Shown: positions 9,315 through 17,244 of the stretch, piece by piece
Position numbering within the stretch: the first letter of the stretch is position 1
Layout of the letters: every line of letters starts with the position of its first letter
NCBI GenBank assembly: GCA_025210525.1
Contig: JAOARP010000024.1
Coordinates: 16,953-80,952, forward strand
DNA length: 64,000 bases
From: Marinisporobacter sp.
GTDB taxonomy: Bacteria > Bacillota > Clostridia > Peptostreptococcales > Thermotaleaceae
Direction: 5' to 3'
Notes under the pieces: generated by a model
What the model saw: only the letters and a program-made list of their open reading frames with translations
What the model was told of the DNA's origin: nothing
Databases searched by the model: none
Made by a program: the position numbers and the translations under genes

Positions 9315-10028
9315 ATGCGCATATTGATCATCAAGAAAAAATGGCTTATAAGTGTATTTATTTTTATAATAGCTACTATTTTTATCCTTTGCATGAATAA
9401 TGTATTAGAAGCGTCAAAGACTATGACTTTAAATAAAGTAATTGTAATCGATGCAGGTCATGGAGGGATCGATGGTGGGGCAGTTGGAAAAAATGGTACT
9501 ATAGAGAGTCAAGTGAATCTTGAGATTGCCCTAAGGGTAAGAAAATTATTAGAGCAGGATGGTGCTATTGTTCTTTTAACAAGGGATGAGGATGTGGGAT
9601 TATATTCTGAGAATGGAACTATAAGAAACAAGAAAAATGAGGATCTAAGGAATAGAAAAAAATTAAGAAATGAAAGTAATGCAGATATATTTGTGAGCAT
9701 CCATATGAATAGCTTTAGCGAGTCTAAATATTATGGGGCTCAAACCTTTTACCCTAAAAATTCAGAGGAAAGCAAAAGGCTTGCAGAACTTATGCAGGAA
9801 GAACTCGTTAGAGTTATAGATAATGGAAACAATCGAGTAGCAAAACAAAAAAATGATATATATTTATTAAAAGACTGTAGTATCCCAACGGCTTTAGTAG
9901 AATGTGGTTTTTTATCTAATCCTAGGGAAGAAAAATTATTTCAGGAAGAAAAATATCAAGAAAAGGTAGCGTGGAGTATTTATATTGGAATTCTCAGATA
10001 TTTTGGAGAGAAAGAAAATTTTGAATAA
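9315..10028 (+). CDS. cwlD: N-acetylmuramoyl-L-alanine amidase CwlD
   Basis: 237-residue amidase_3 protein. An N-terminal hydrophobic segment (about residues 8-28) is followed by the zinc amidase core. Zinc and catalytic candidates are H49 in DAGHGG, E64 in GTIES, H130 in SIHMNS and the catalytic glutamate E196 in ALVECGFLSN. CwlD cleaves peptide side chains so that muramic-delta-lactam can form in the spore cortex, which germination enzymes recognise. The position shortly after truA-rplM-rpsI is as in Bacillus. AAAGGAGG precedes the start. Confidence 0.92.
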   Translation: MRILIIKKKWLISVFIFIIATIFILCMNNVLEASKTMTLNKVIVIDAGHGGIDGGAVGKNGTIESQVNLEIALRVRKLLEQDGAIVLLTRDEDVGLYSENGTIRNKKNEDLRNRKKLRNESNADIFVSIHMNSFSESKYYGAQTFYPKNSEESKRLAELMQEELVRVIDNGNNRVAKQKNDIYLLKDCSIPTALVECGFLSNPREEKLFQEEKYQEKVAWSIYIGILRYFGEKENFE

Positions 10029-10072
10029 GAATAATGTGTAAAGATTTAAAGTTATATGACAGCAATAAGAGC

Positions 10073-10298
10073 TGTGGATAAAATGTGAATAAAGTTTTCA
10101 GAATACTTTAAAACTAAGTAAAATGAATGCTTTTATAGATGGAGAGTTATCCACAAAATTATCCATAGTTCTTATTTTTTATCATATGGATATGTGGACA
10201 AGCATGGAAAAAATATAATAACTTATTCAAATATAGCCTTGTGAAAGGAGATGAGTTATGCACAATATTTATCCACATTTACATGAATTTGTGGATAA
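10073..10298. promoter_or_regulatory. DnaA-box cluster
   Basis: Four perfect copies of TTATCCACA lie within 226 bases: 10073-10081 (minus), 10147-10155 (plus), 10269-10277 (plus) and 10290-10298 (minus). One-mismatch copies occur at 10159-10167 and 10193-10201. A further perfect copy is at 10599-10607 and a near copy at 10803-10811. The last pair of the cluster forms an inverted repeat. The area is not next to dnaA or other replication genes, so it looks like an origin-distal titration or regulatory cluster rather than oriC. Confidence 0.7.
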
Positions 10299-10365
10299 AT
10301 ATTTAAGGTGATTGGAAGAAATTGAAGAAAAAAGAAGGATTATTTTAGAGAAGTTTGAAAAATAG
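10258..10365 (+). other. Small ORF interrupted by an in-frame TGA
   Basis: An AAAGGAG ribosome binding site (10244-10250) precedes an ATG that reads 17 codons (MHNIYPHLHEFVDKYLR), then TGA at 10309-10311. A further 17 sense codons follow in the same frame (LEEIEEKRRIILEKFEK) up to TAG. It may be a real 17-residue peptide, a decayed 35-codon gene, or chance; two DnaA boxes overlap it, which constrains the sequence for other reasons. Confidence 0.25.
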
Positions 10366-10374
10366 GGTGGCAAG

Positions 10375-10494
10375 ATGTTATTTATAGTACTAATTTTTTG
10401 TATTGTTAACAAAAATGCAGAAAAACTCTATTCAAGAAATGATAGTTACGAAAAGATCTATGAATTTATTTTTGAAAATTGTCCTAGGGAATAG
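10375..10494 (+). CDS. Possible 39-residue small protein
   Basis: An ATG 9 bases after the preceding small ORF opens a 39-codon frame, preceded by AGGGTGG as a possible ribosome binding site. The product starts with a hydrophobic stretch (MLFIVLIFCIV) and continues hydrophilic. I recognise no family. Support is limited to the RBS and the placement in a row of small ORFs. Confidence 0.25.
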   Translation: MLFIVLIFCIVNKNAEKLYSRNDSYEKIYEFIFENCPRE

Positions 10495-10539
10495 AAAAAT
10501 ATTCTCTTTCATATAATGAAGTAGCAGGGAGGGGATAAA

Positions 10540-10617
10540 TTGAAAAAATGGATTCTTTGGGTGGGGATATGTATTTTGTGCATTGGAATATTGTTATATG
10601 TGGATAAAATCATGTAA
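10540..10617 (+). CDS. Possible 25-residue single-pass membrane peptide
   Basis: A TTG start preceded by GGGAGGGG (10527-10534) opens 25 codons. The product has two lysines, then an unbroken hydrophobic stretch (WILWVGICILCIGILLYV) and a charged end (DKIM): the design of a one-helix membrane peptide. Codons resemble genuine genes. Homologues would be needed for certainty; no function can be proposed from sequence. Confidence 0.42.
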   Translation: MKKWILWVGICILCIGILLYVDKIM

Positions 10618-10720
10618 TAGAGAGTCTTTTGAAAAGACTTTTTATTTGATAGAAAATTATAAAATTTAGAATTTGTAGATAACTTATGATTGAGAAATCA
10701 AATGTATGGCTACTTTGAGT

Positions 10721-10757
10721 AAGTTTTATTACAAAAGAATATTTTGTAATAAAACTT
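10721..10757. repeat. Perfect 16-bp inverted repeat
   Basis: AAGTTTTATTACAAAA (10721-10736) and its exact reverse complement (10742-10757) are separated by 5 bases. There is no T-tract after it on the plus strand, so it is not an obvious terminator. It lies about 90 bases upstream of the hydrogenase promoter. Confidence 0.85.
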
Positions 10758-10842
10758 GCGAAATGAGCATATGCGAGAGTATAATGCGAATTTTTTTATT
10801 TTTATGGATAAATATGTATGAATAAAAAAAATATATAAAATG

Positions 10843-10871
10843 TTGATAATTTTTTAACAGGATAGTATACT
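10843..10871 (+). promoter_or_regulatory. Putative sigma-A promoter of the hydrogenase operon
   Basis: TTGATA (10843-10848) and TATACT (10866-10871) with a 17-base spacer, located 80 bases upstream of the first hydrogenase-operon start codon. Confidence 0.65.
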
Positions 10872-10951
10872 GAGGGTAGAATTGAAAAATAGAAATTATC
10901 GAGATAAATGTTTATGTAGTGATAATTCACATTAATGAAAGGAGTGGTAGC

Positions 10952-11197
10952 ATGGTAACGATTAGAGTCTGTATAGGAAGTGCCTGTCATTTAAAAGGAG
11001 CATATAATGTTATTCATGGATTACAAAGAATTGTTGAGGAAAGAAATTTAGGAGAGCAAGTAACCATTAAAGCAGAATTTTGTCTTGGAGAATGTACAAA
11101 GGCTGTTTCCGTGAAAGTAAATGATGATCCTATTCTTTCAGTGGATGAAAATAATGTAAAAGCATTTTTTGAGGAATTTGTTCTTGGGAGGTTATAA
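10952..11197 (+). CDS. Thioredoxin-like [2Fe-2S] ferredoxin (NuoE-like), HfsA-type
   Basis: 81-residue protein with four cysteines at positions 7, 12, 44 and 48 (C-x4-C ... C-x3-C), the pattern of NuoE/HydC thioredoxin-like [2Fe-2S] proteins. The start at 10952 is preferred over an upstream in-frame ATG because AAAGGAG precedes it correctly. The stop is only 2 bases before the next gene. As first gene of a hydrogenase operon it probably passes electrons to or from the neighbouring [FeFe] proteins. The arrangement resembles hfsA of Thermoanaerobacterium, recalled from memory and not checked. Confidence 0.85.
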   Translation: MVTIRVCIGSACHLKGAYNVIHGLQRIVEERNLGEQVTIKAEFCLGECTKAVSVKVNDDPILSVDENNVKAFFEEFVLGRL

Positions 11198-11199
11198 AA

Positions 11200-12924
11200 A
11201 TGAGTATTTTGAACTTTTCACAGGCAAATTGTAAAAATTGCTATAAATGCTTACGAGCTTGTCCTGTGAAGGCGATAAAAATTAGGAATGAACAAGCAGA
11301 AATTGTTGAAGATTTATGTATTGGTTGTGGACAATGCTTAATGGTTTGCCCTCAGAATGCTCGACAAATTAAGAGTGATTTAAAAGAGGTAAGAAAGGTA
11401 ATAAAAAATGAAAGAAAAATGATTGCAAGTATTGCACCAACCTTTGCAGGAGCTTTTTCTATGGCAGATACAGGACAAATTGTAGCTGCTTTAAAAGCTA
11501 TAGGCTTTTCTATTGTTGAAGAAACTGCTATTGGAGCAGAAATTGTTGCAAGATTATATAAAAATCATTTAGAATCAGGTAAATATAAAAATCTGATCAC
11601 TACAAGTTGTCCTTCAGGTAATTATTTAGTCGAAAAATATTTTCCATCCTTGATAAAATATTTAGCACCTGTCGTATCCCCTATGATTGCCCATGGAAAA
11701 ATATTAAAGCATGCATATGGTATGGATAGCTATGTTGTATTTATTGGTCCTTGCACAGGGAAAAAGATAGAATCTATTAATTTTCAACATAAAGATACGA
11801 TTGATGCAGTACTTACCTTTGAAGAATTAAAAAAATGGTTAGAGGAAGAAAATATTATATTAAAGGACCTTGTTACTCAGCCTTTTGACCGAGAGAGCTC
11901 GAAAAAGGGTTGTGGATTTCCATTAGAAGGAGGAGTTCTAAAAAGCTTTTTGAATGAAGATAAAGAAAAGCATGAAGTTATTAAGGTAGATGGGATTGAT
12001 CAATGTATAAAGGTCTTTGAGTCTATAGAAAGTGGAAATATAGAAAATGCCTGTATAGAGGTTAATACCTGTAGAGGAAGCTGTGTAGCTGGCTCAGGCA
12101 TGCCAAAGAGTGAAAAAGATTTTTATAAGAGAGAGAAGAAAATAAAGGAATATGTAAAAAATAAAAAAGATTCTTTGGAGGATAAAGGCTGTGAAAATTT
12201 ACAGCATATTGATTTTTCAAAGAAATTTTTTGATAGAAATATAAAAAAGAAAAAAGCAAGTGAAGAAGAAATCACATGCATTTTAAGAAAAATCGGAAAA
12301 TATGAACCAGAGGATGAATTAAATTGTGGTGGGTGTGGTTACAATACTTGCCGAGAAAAAGCTCAAGCTGTATATGAAGGAATGGCAGAGCTGAATATGT
12401 GTCTTCCCTTTATGAGAAGTAAAGCAGAACGGTTAACAAATGTGATCTTTGAAAATACGCCAAACATTATCATTTTAGTAGATGAAGACCTGCATGTAAA
12501 AGAGTTTAATCCAACAGCAGAAAGAATTTTTAATATAATGGCAGAAGAGATAAAAGATAAACCAATTTCCGTGATTATGGATGAAAAAATGTTCAAAAAA
12601 GTAAAGGAAACGAAAGAAGATTTTATTGGACAAAAGGTTGCATATCCTCAATATGGTGTGGTATTATTACAAAGTATTTTATACCTAGAGAAACAAGATG
12701 TACTATTAGCGATTATGACAAATACTACAATGGAAGAAAAACATAAAAAAGAATTAGTGAGAGTAAAGGAAAAAACCATCGATGCAGCTCAAAAGGTTAT
12801 CGAAAAACAAATGCGTGTAGCCCAAGAAATAGCAAGTCTTCTTGGGGAGACAACAGCAGAGACAAAGATGATTTTGACAAGATTAAAGCAAATCACTTTA
12901 GATGAAAATGGTGATGCCAAATGA
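11200..12924 (+). CDS. [FeFe]-hydrogenase-like protein with FeS and PAS domains, sensor type (HfsB/HydS-like)
   Basis: 574 residues. Domain order: two [4Fe-4S] clusters (C11, C14, C17, C21; C40, C43, C46, C50), then a hydrogenase H-cluster domain, a [4Fe-4S] FeS domain (C376, C379, C384, C401), and a PAS domain (about 412-510) before a helical tail. The four H-cluster cysteines are present (C137, C185, C291, C295). The residue before C137, where catalytic enzymes carry the proton-relay cysteine, is serine (TTSCPSG), and the methionine-bearing L3 motif is VNTC instead of GMAC. The PAS domain, altered active site and adjacent phosphatase suggest an H2 or redox sensor rather than a bulk catalyst. 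Confidence 0.88.
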   Translation: MSILNFSQANCKNCYKCLRACPVKAIKIRNEQAEIVEDLCIGCGQCLMVCPQNARQIKSDLKEVRKVIKNERKMIASIAPTFAGAFSMADTGQIVAALKAIGFSIVEETAIGAEIVARLYKNHLESGKYKNLITTSCPSGNYLVEKYFPSLIKYLAPVVSPMIAHGKILKHAYGMDSYVVFIGPCTGKKIESINFQHKDTIDAVLTFEELKKWLEEENIILKDLVTQPFDRESSKKGCGFPLEGGVLKSFLNEDKEKHEVIKVDGIDQCIKVFESIESGNIENACIEVNTCRGSCVAGSGMPKSEKDFYKREKKIKEYVKNKKDSLEDKGCENLQHIDFSKKFFDRNIKKKKASEEEITCILRKIGKYEPEDELNCGGCGYNTCREKAQAVYEGMAELNMCLPFMRSKAERLTNVIFENTPNIIILVDEDLHVKEFNPTAERIFNIMAEEIKDKPISVIMDEKMFKKVKETKEDFIGQKVAYPQYGVVLLQSILYLEKQDVLLAIMTNTTMEEKHKKELVRVKEKTIDAAQKVIEKQMRVAQEIASLLGETTAETKMILTRLKQITLDENGDAK

Positions 12925-14090
12925 CCTATTTTATAGATGTAGCCTTTGATAGCTTAAATAAATATGGAGAAGAGCTGTGTGGAGATAAAGTAGAAATCAT
13001 AAGGACAGAGGATGGATTAATTATTGTACTAGCAGATGGATTAGGAAGTGGTGTAAAAGCAAACATATTAGCAACTTTGACATCAAAAATAGCTGCAACC
13101 ATGTTAATGGAAGGAGCAACTCTTGATGAAACAGTAGATACCATTATGAATACTTTGCCTGTATGTAGTGTTAGAAAAATAGCCTATTCAACTTTTACAA
13201 TCATAAAGATCAATAATAATGGAGAGGTATATGCTATTGAGTATGATAATCCCCCACTATTTTTAATAAGAGAAGATCAATATATTCACATAGAAAAGAG
13301 AAGTATTCCAATGAATGAAAGAGTGATTAAAGAAAGTAATTTTACATTAAAGCCAGGAGATACCCTAACAGCAGTAAGTGATGGGGTAATCCATGCAGGA
13401 GTAGGCGCTATACTTAACTTAGGTTGGCAGTGGGATAATGTAAAAGATCATTTGAGTAGAGTTTCAGGGAAAGAAAAATGTGCAAAAAATGTAACTAAAA
13501 ACCTGATAGAAGTATGTCAAAATCTATATGCCAATAAACCTGGAGACGATACAACTGTTGTAACAGTGAAATTTAGACAAGGTGAAGAAATAGATATGTT
13601 CACAGGTCCACCTAAAGACAAGGACAAAGATGCTTACGTGATTGAAAAGTTCATGGAGGGGGATGGCAAAAAAGTTGTTTGTGGAGGAACTGCTGCAAAT
13701 ATCGTATCAAGAGAATTAAAAGAAGAACTAGTCGTCAATATGGACTTTTATGCTCCAGATATTCCACCTACAGCAGATATAAAAGGAATAGATCTTGTTA
13801 CAGAAGGCGTTTTGACTCTTTGTAAGGTTGTAGAAAAAATGAAAAAATATATTAATACCTCTGAAACAAACGCAGCGTACAAACCAAAGGATCAAGATGG
13901 TGCATCTAGACTGACCAAAATGCTTATTGAAGATTGTACCCATTTAAATCTATGGGTTGGAAAAGCAGTAAATCCTGCTCACCAAAATACAGATTTTCCA
14001 ATGGACTTGACTATAAAGTTAAAAGTAGTAGATGAGTTGATTGAGCTAATGGAAAAGTTAGGAAAACAAGTAAAGTTAACATATGTATAG
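12921..14090 (+). CDS. SpoIIE/PP2C-type serine phosphatase in hydrogenase operon (HfsC-like)
   Basis: 389 residues, starting on an ATGA overlap with the sensor-type hydrogenase. The N-terminal half is a SpoIIE-type PPM phosphatase, with metal-binding acidic residues in LADGLGSG (D39-G40), TAVSDGV and PGDDTTVV. The C-terminal half (about residues 205-389) is an extra domain that I do not recognise, rich in TGPP, CGGT and KAVNPAH motifs. Translational coupling to a PAS-hydrogenase suggests that H2 or redox sensing is relayed by protein dephosphorylation; the target is unknown. Confidence 0.82.
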   Translation: MTYFIDVAFDSLNKYGEELCGDKVEIIRTEDGLIIVLADGLGSGVKANILATLTSKIAATMLMEGATLDETVDTIMNTLPVCSVRKIAYSTFTIIKINNNGEVYAIEYDNPPLFLIREDQYIHIEKRSIPMNERVIKESNFTLKPGDTLTAVSDGVIHAGVGAILNLGWQWDNVKDHLSRVSGKEKCAKNVTKNLIEVCQNLYANKPGDDTTVVTVKFRQGEEIDMFTGPPKDKDKDAYVIEKFMEGDGKKVVCGGTAANIVSRELKEELVVNMDFYAPDIPPTADIKGIDLVTEGVLTLCKVVEKMKKYINTSETNAAYKPKDQDGASRLTKMLIEDCTHLNLWVGKAVNPAHQNTDFPMDLTIKLKVVDELIELMEKLGKQVKLTYV

Positions 14091-14104
14091 TGAGGAGTGT
14101 GGGA

Positions 14105-15571
14105 ATGAGAAAATTTGAGAGTAATGTACAGCTTATAAAATATGAAGTGTTAAGAGAAGTGTCTAGATTTGCCATGGAAGGAACCCTTGAAGAAAATTAT
14201 GAAAGAATACCAGAGATCATTGTGAAAGGTCCAAAGCCTAGAACAAGATGTTGTATCTATAAAGAAAGAGCTATTATGGTAGATCGTGTAAAGCTCGCAA
14301 TGGGAGGCGATAAGAGCAATCCTAATATTATAGAAATTTTAGAGATTGCGTGCGATGAGTGTCCTATTAATCGTTTTACAATTACAGAAGCTTGTAGAGG
14401 ATGTTTAGCTCATAGATGTTCAGAAGCTTGCCCTGTAGGTGCAATTTTTCATGTGGGACAAAGGGCTTATATTAATCAAGAAAAATGTATTGAATGTGGA
14501 AGATGTAGAGATGCCTGTCAATACAATGCAGTTTCTGATGTATTAAGACCTTGTAGAGGGGCTTGTCCTACAAAGGCTTTAACTATTGATACAGATAATA
14601 GAAAAGCTGTTATCGATGATGAAAAATGTATACAATGTGGTGTATGTATTGTTCAGTGCCCCTTTGGAGCTATTATGGATAAATCCTACGTAGTGGATGT
14701 TATTGACCTATTAAAAACGAGAGAAGAAAAGAATCATCATGTATATGCTGTGATTGCCCCTGCTATTGCTAGCCAATTTACAGAAGCAAAAATAGGGCAG
14801 GTTGTAAATGCAATCAAAAAACTAGGATTTCATGATGTAGTAGAGGCAGCTCTTGGTGCAGATATGGTAACACTTCATGAAACTCATGAATTTGTAGAAA
14901 CAATAGAGGATAAAAAAGTAATGACTAGCTCATGCTGTCCAGCTTTTGTAGGATATATAAAGAAATGTTATCCTGAATTTTTAGATAGGGTTTCAACTTC
15001 TGTTTCACCTATGATTGCCATATCTAAATTAATTAAAGAGATAGATCCTCTTGCAAAGGTCGTATTTATGGGACCTTGTACAGCGAAAAAAGCAGAAATC
15101 CAAGAGCCAGATCTTAAGGGGATTACAGATTATGTCCTTACCTTTGAAGAGTTATGTGCTATGATTGATGCAGCTGATATTAACATGGAAAACTGTGAGG
15201 AAGATCCTTTAAATAATGCATCTTTCTTTGGTAGGATATTTGCGAGAACTGGAGGCCTTACAGAAGCTATTAAACATGTTATTGAAGAAGAGAAGATCGA
15301 AGCAGAATTTAAACCAATTTCTTGTGATGGTATTGCAGAATGTGATAAAGCGCTAAAAATAGCAAAAGTAGGAAGACTTCAAGGTAATTTTATCGAAGGA
15401 ATGGCATGTAAGGGAGGATGTATTGGAGGAGCAGCATCCTTACATCGTGGGCCAAAGGATAAAAGACAAGTAGATAACTATGGTAAATTGGCTATTGAAA
15501 AAGGTATAAAGGATTCTCTAAGAGTATTTGATATTGAGAAAATTGATTTACATCGAGAGCATACAAAATAA
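14105..15571 (+). CDS. Monomeric [FeFe]-hydrogenase (HfsD-like)
   Basis: 488 residues. A cysteine-rich N-terminus is followed by ferredoxin-like [4Fe-4S] motifs (CIECGRCRDAC and CIQCGVCIVQC), then the H-cluster domain. Motifs are TSSCCPAF (C277-C278), FMGPCTAKK (C325) and EGMACKGGC (C435, C439), so both the H-cluster ligands and the proton-relay cysteine are intact, unlike the sensor-type copy upstream. The GPC rather than MPC in L2 fits group B enzymes. It likely interconverts H2 and protons with ferredoxin. The start at 14105 uses GAGGAG (14092-14097); a GTG at 14090 is the alternative. Confidence 0.9.
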   Translation: MRKFESNVQLIKYEVLREVSRFAMEGTLEENYERIPEIIVKGPKPRTRCCIYKERAIMVDRVKLAMGGDKSNPNIIEILEIACDECPINRFTITEACRGCLAHRCSEACPVGAIFHVGQRAYINQEKCIECGRCRDACQYNAVSDVLRPCRGACPTKALTIDTDNRKAVIDDEKCIQCGVCIVQCPFGAIMDKSYVVDVIDLLKTREEKNHHVYAVIAPAIASQFTEAKIGQVVNAIKKLGFHDVVEAALGADMVTLHETHEFVETIEDKKVMTSSCCPAFVGYIKKCYPEFLDRVSTSVSPMIAISKLIKEIDPLAKVVFMGPCTAKKAEIQEPDLKGITDYVLTFEELCAMIDAADINMENCEEDPLNNASFFGRIFARTGGLTEAIKHVIEEEKIEAEFKPISCDGIAECDKALKIAKVGRLQGNFIEGMACKGGCIGGAASLHRGPKDKRQVDNYGKLAIEKGIKDSLRVFDIEKIDLHREHTK

Positions 15572-15583
15572 AATATATTATTG

Positions 15584-15616
15584 CAAAACACCTATTTTAT
15601 ATGGGTGTTTTTTTTG
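15584..15616 (+). terminator. Intrinsic terminator of the hydrogenase operon
   Basis: Stem AACACC/GGGTGTT flanks the loop TATTTTATAT and is followed by a run of eight T residues, shortly after the hydrogenase stop codon. Confidence 0.85.
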
Positions 15617-15686
15617 TGGAATAGAATTGAGGGTTATAACAAATACTAGTAAATATCTCAGAATATAGAATGATTGAGGTGTTCTT

Positions 15687-17240
15687 ATGTTTAGAATATT
15701 GAAAGATAGAATTTTAGGAAAAGATAGTAAAAGGCAGCCAAATCAAACAAAGGATATAAAATTAACAAAATCCATCGAAAAGAATATAGATGCATTTAAG
15801 AAAGTTTTTAAAGATAATGAAACAATGATTTTTAGAAAAATAGAAAGTAATCAGTGGAATCATTTAAAGTGTTGTCTTATTTTTATTGATGGAATGGTGG
15901 ATAAAACAGATATTCATGAAAATATTATATTACCCATCATGAATAGTACACCACCTCAAAAAATATTAGAGCAAAATAGTTTAGAGGTATTAGAAAAAAA
16001 GATTATTAATGCTTCAGATGTAAAAAAGAAGAAAGATGCCAATGAAATGATGATGAATATTTTATATGGAAATACACTCATTTTAGTGGATGGATATAGT
16101 GAAGCTTTAGTTATTGACACAAAGGGATGGGAAAGAAGATCTATCACAGAACCTATATCAGAACAGGTAGTTAGAGGACCAAGAGAAGGTTTTACAGAAT
16201 CTATTATACCCAATTTAGCATTAATAAGAAAAAGAATATTGAGTCCTGATTTAAAATTTACATTTAAGGAAATCGGGGTTAGAACAAAAACAAAGGTTTG
16301 CGTATGTTTTATAGAAGGATTAGCAAATGAAAAAATTGTTCAGGAAGTACATAAAAGATTAGATGATATTCAAATTGATGCAATCCTTGAATCAGGGTAT
16401 ATAGAAGAATTAATAGAAGATGCGCCTCTTTCTCCTTTTGCTACTATTGGAAATACAGAAAGACCTGATGTTGTTGCTGGGAACTTACTTGAAGGAAGGA
16501 TTGGAATTATTGTAGATGGTACTCCTTTTGTATTAACTTTACCTTATTTATTTATTGAATATTTTCAAGCAAATGAAGATTATTATAATACTTTTATATA
16601 TTCTTCTATTAATAGGGTGCTAAAAGTCCTTGCATTTTTTCTATCTACAAGTGTACCAGCTATTTACGTGGCTTTGGCAACTTTTCATCAAGAAATGATT
16701 CCAACCCCTCTTATTTTAAGTATATCAGCAGCAAGAGAAGGGGTCCCTTTTCCTACAATTGTTGAAGCACTTATGATGTTACTTGCCTTCGAATTATTAA
16801 GAGAAGGAGGCGTAAGACTTCCAGCGCCTATAGGTTCCACTATAGGATTTGTTGGGGCCATTATACTAGGACAAGCAGCAGTAGATGCAAGATTTGTTAG
16901 TGCTCCTATAGTTATTGTTGCAGCTCTTACAGGGATTACTAATTTTTTGATTCCTAAAATGATAGGACCATTAATTATTGTACGAATAATATTCTTATTG
17001 CTTTCAGCATTTTTGGGGTTATACGGATACATATTTGGGGTGATTGGCTTATTCATTCATCTTATGTCAATAAGATCCTTTGGCGTACCCTATATGACAC
17101 CTATTGGGTCTATTAAAATGCAGGATATTAAGGATACGTTTATTAGAGCTCCTTGGTGGTACATGTATTATCGACCAAAGCTAATAGGGGATAAGAATCC
17201 TATTCGAAAAAAAGATTCAGAGATTCCAGAAAAGAGGTAG
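15687..17240 (+). CDS. Spore germination protein, GerA/GerXA family (A subunit)
   Basis: 517 residues. A hydrophilic N-terminal half (about 1-290) includes the family motif GNTERPDVVAGNLLEGR. It is followed by several membrane segments (about 295-470), with SISAAREGVPFPT and APIGSTIGFVGAI typical of GerA proteins, and a basic C-terminal tail. It is the A subunit of a germinant receptor in the inner spore membrane. GAGGTG precedes the start. It begins a six-gene unit with gerC- and gerB-type genes. Confidence 0.93.
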   Translation: MFRILKDRILGKDSKRQPNQTKDIKLTKSIEKNIDAFKKVFKDNETMIFRKIESNQWNHLKCCLIFIDGMVDKTDIHENIILPIMNSTPPQKILEQNSLEVLEKKIINASDVKKKKDANEMMMNILYGNTLILVDGYSEALVIDTKGWERRSITEPISEQVVRGPREGFTESIIPNLALIRKRILSPDLKFTFKEIGVRTKTKVCVCFIEGLANEKIVQEVHKRLDDIQIDAILESGYIEELIEDAPLSPFATIGNTERPDVVAGNLLEGRIGIIVDGTPFVLTLPYLFIEYFQANEDYYNTFIYSSINRVLKVLAFFLSTSVPAIYVALATFHQEMIPTPLILSISAAREGVPFPTIVEALMMLLAFELLREGGVRLPAPIGSTIGFVGAIILGQAAVDARFVSAPIVIVAALTGITNFLIPKMIGPLIIVRIIFLLLSAFLGLYGYIFGVIGLFIHLMSIRSFGVPYMTPIGSIKMQDIKDTFIRAPWWYMYYRPKLIGDKNPIRKKDSEIPEKR

Positions 17241-17244
17241 AGGG

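Noticed and set aside
10073..10298. Chromosomal replication origin
   Set aside because: Boxes are present, but dnaA, dnaN, recF, gyrB or parAB-type neighbours and a clear AT-rich unwinding element with the usual layout are absent.
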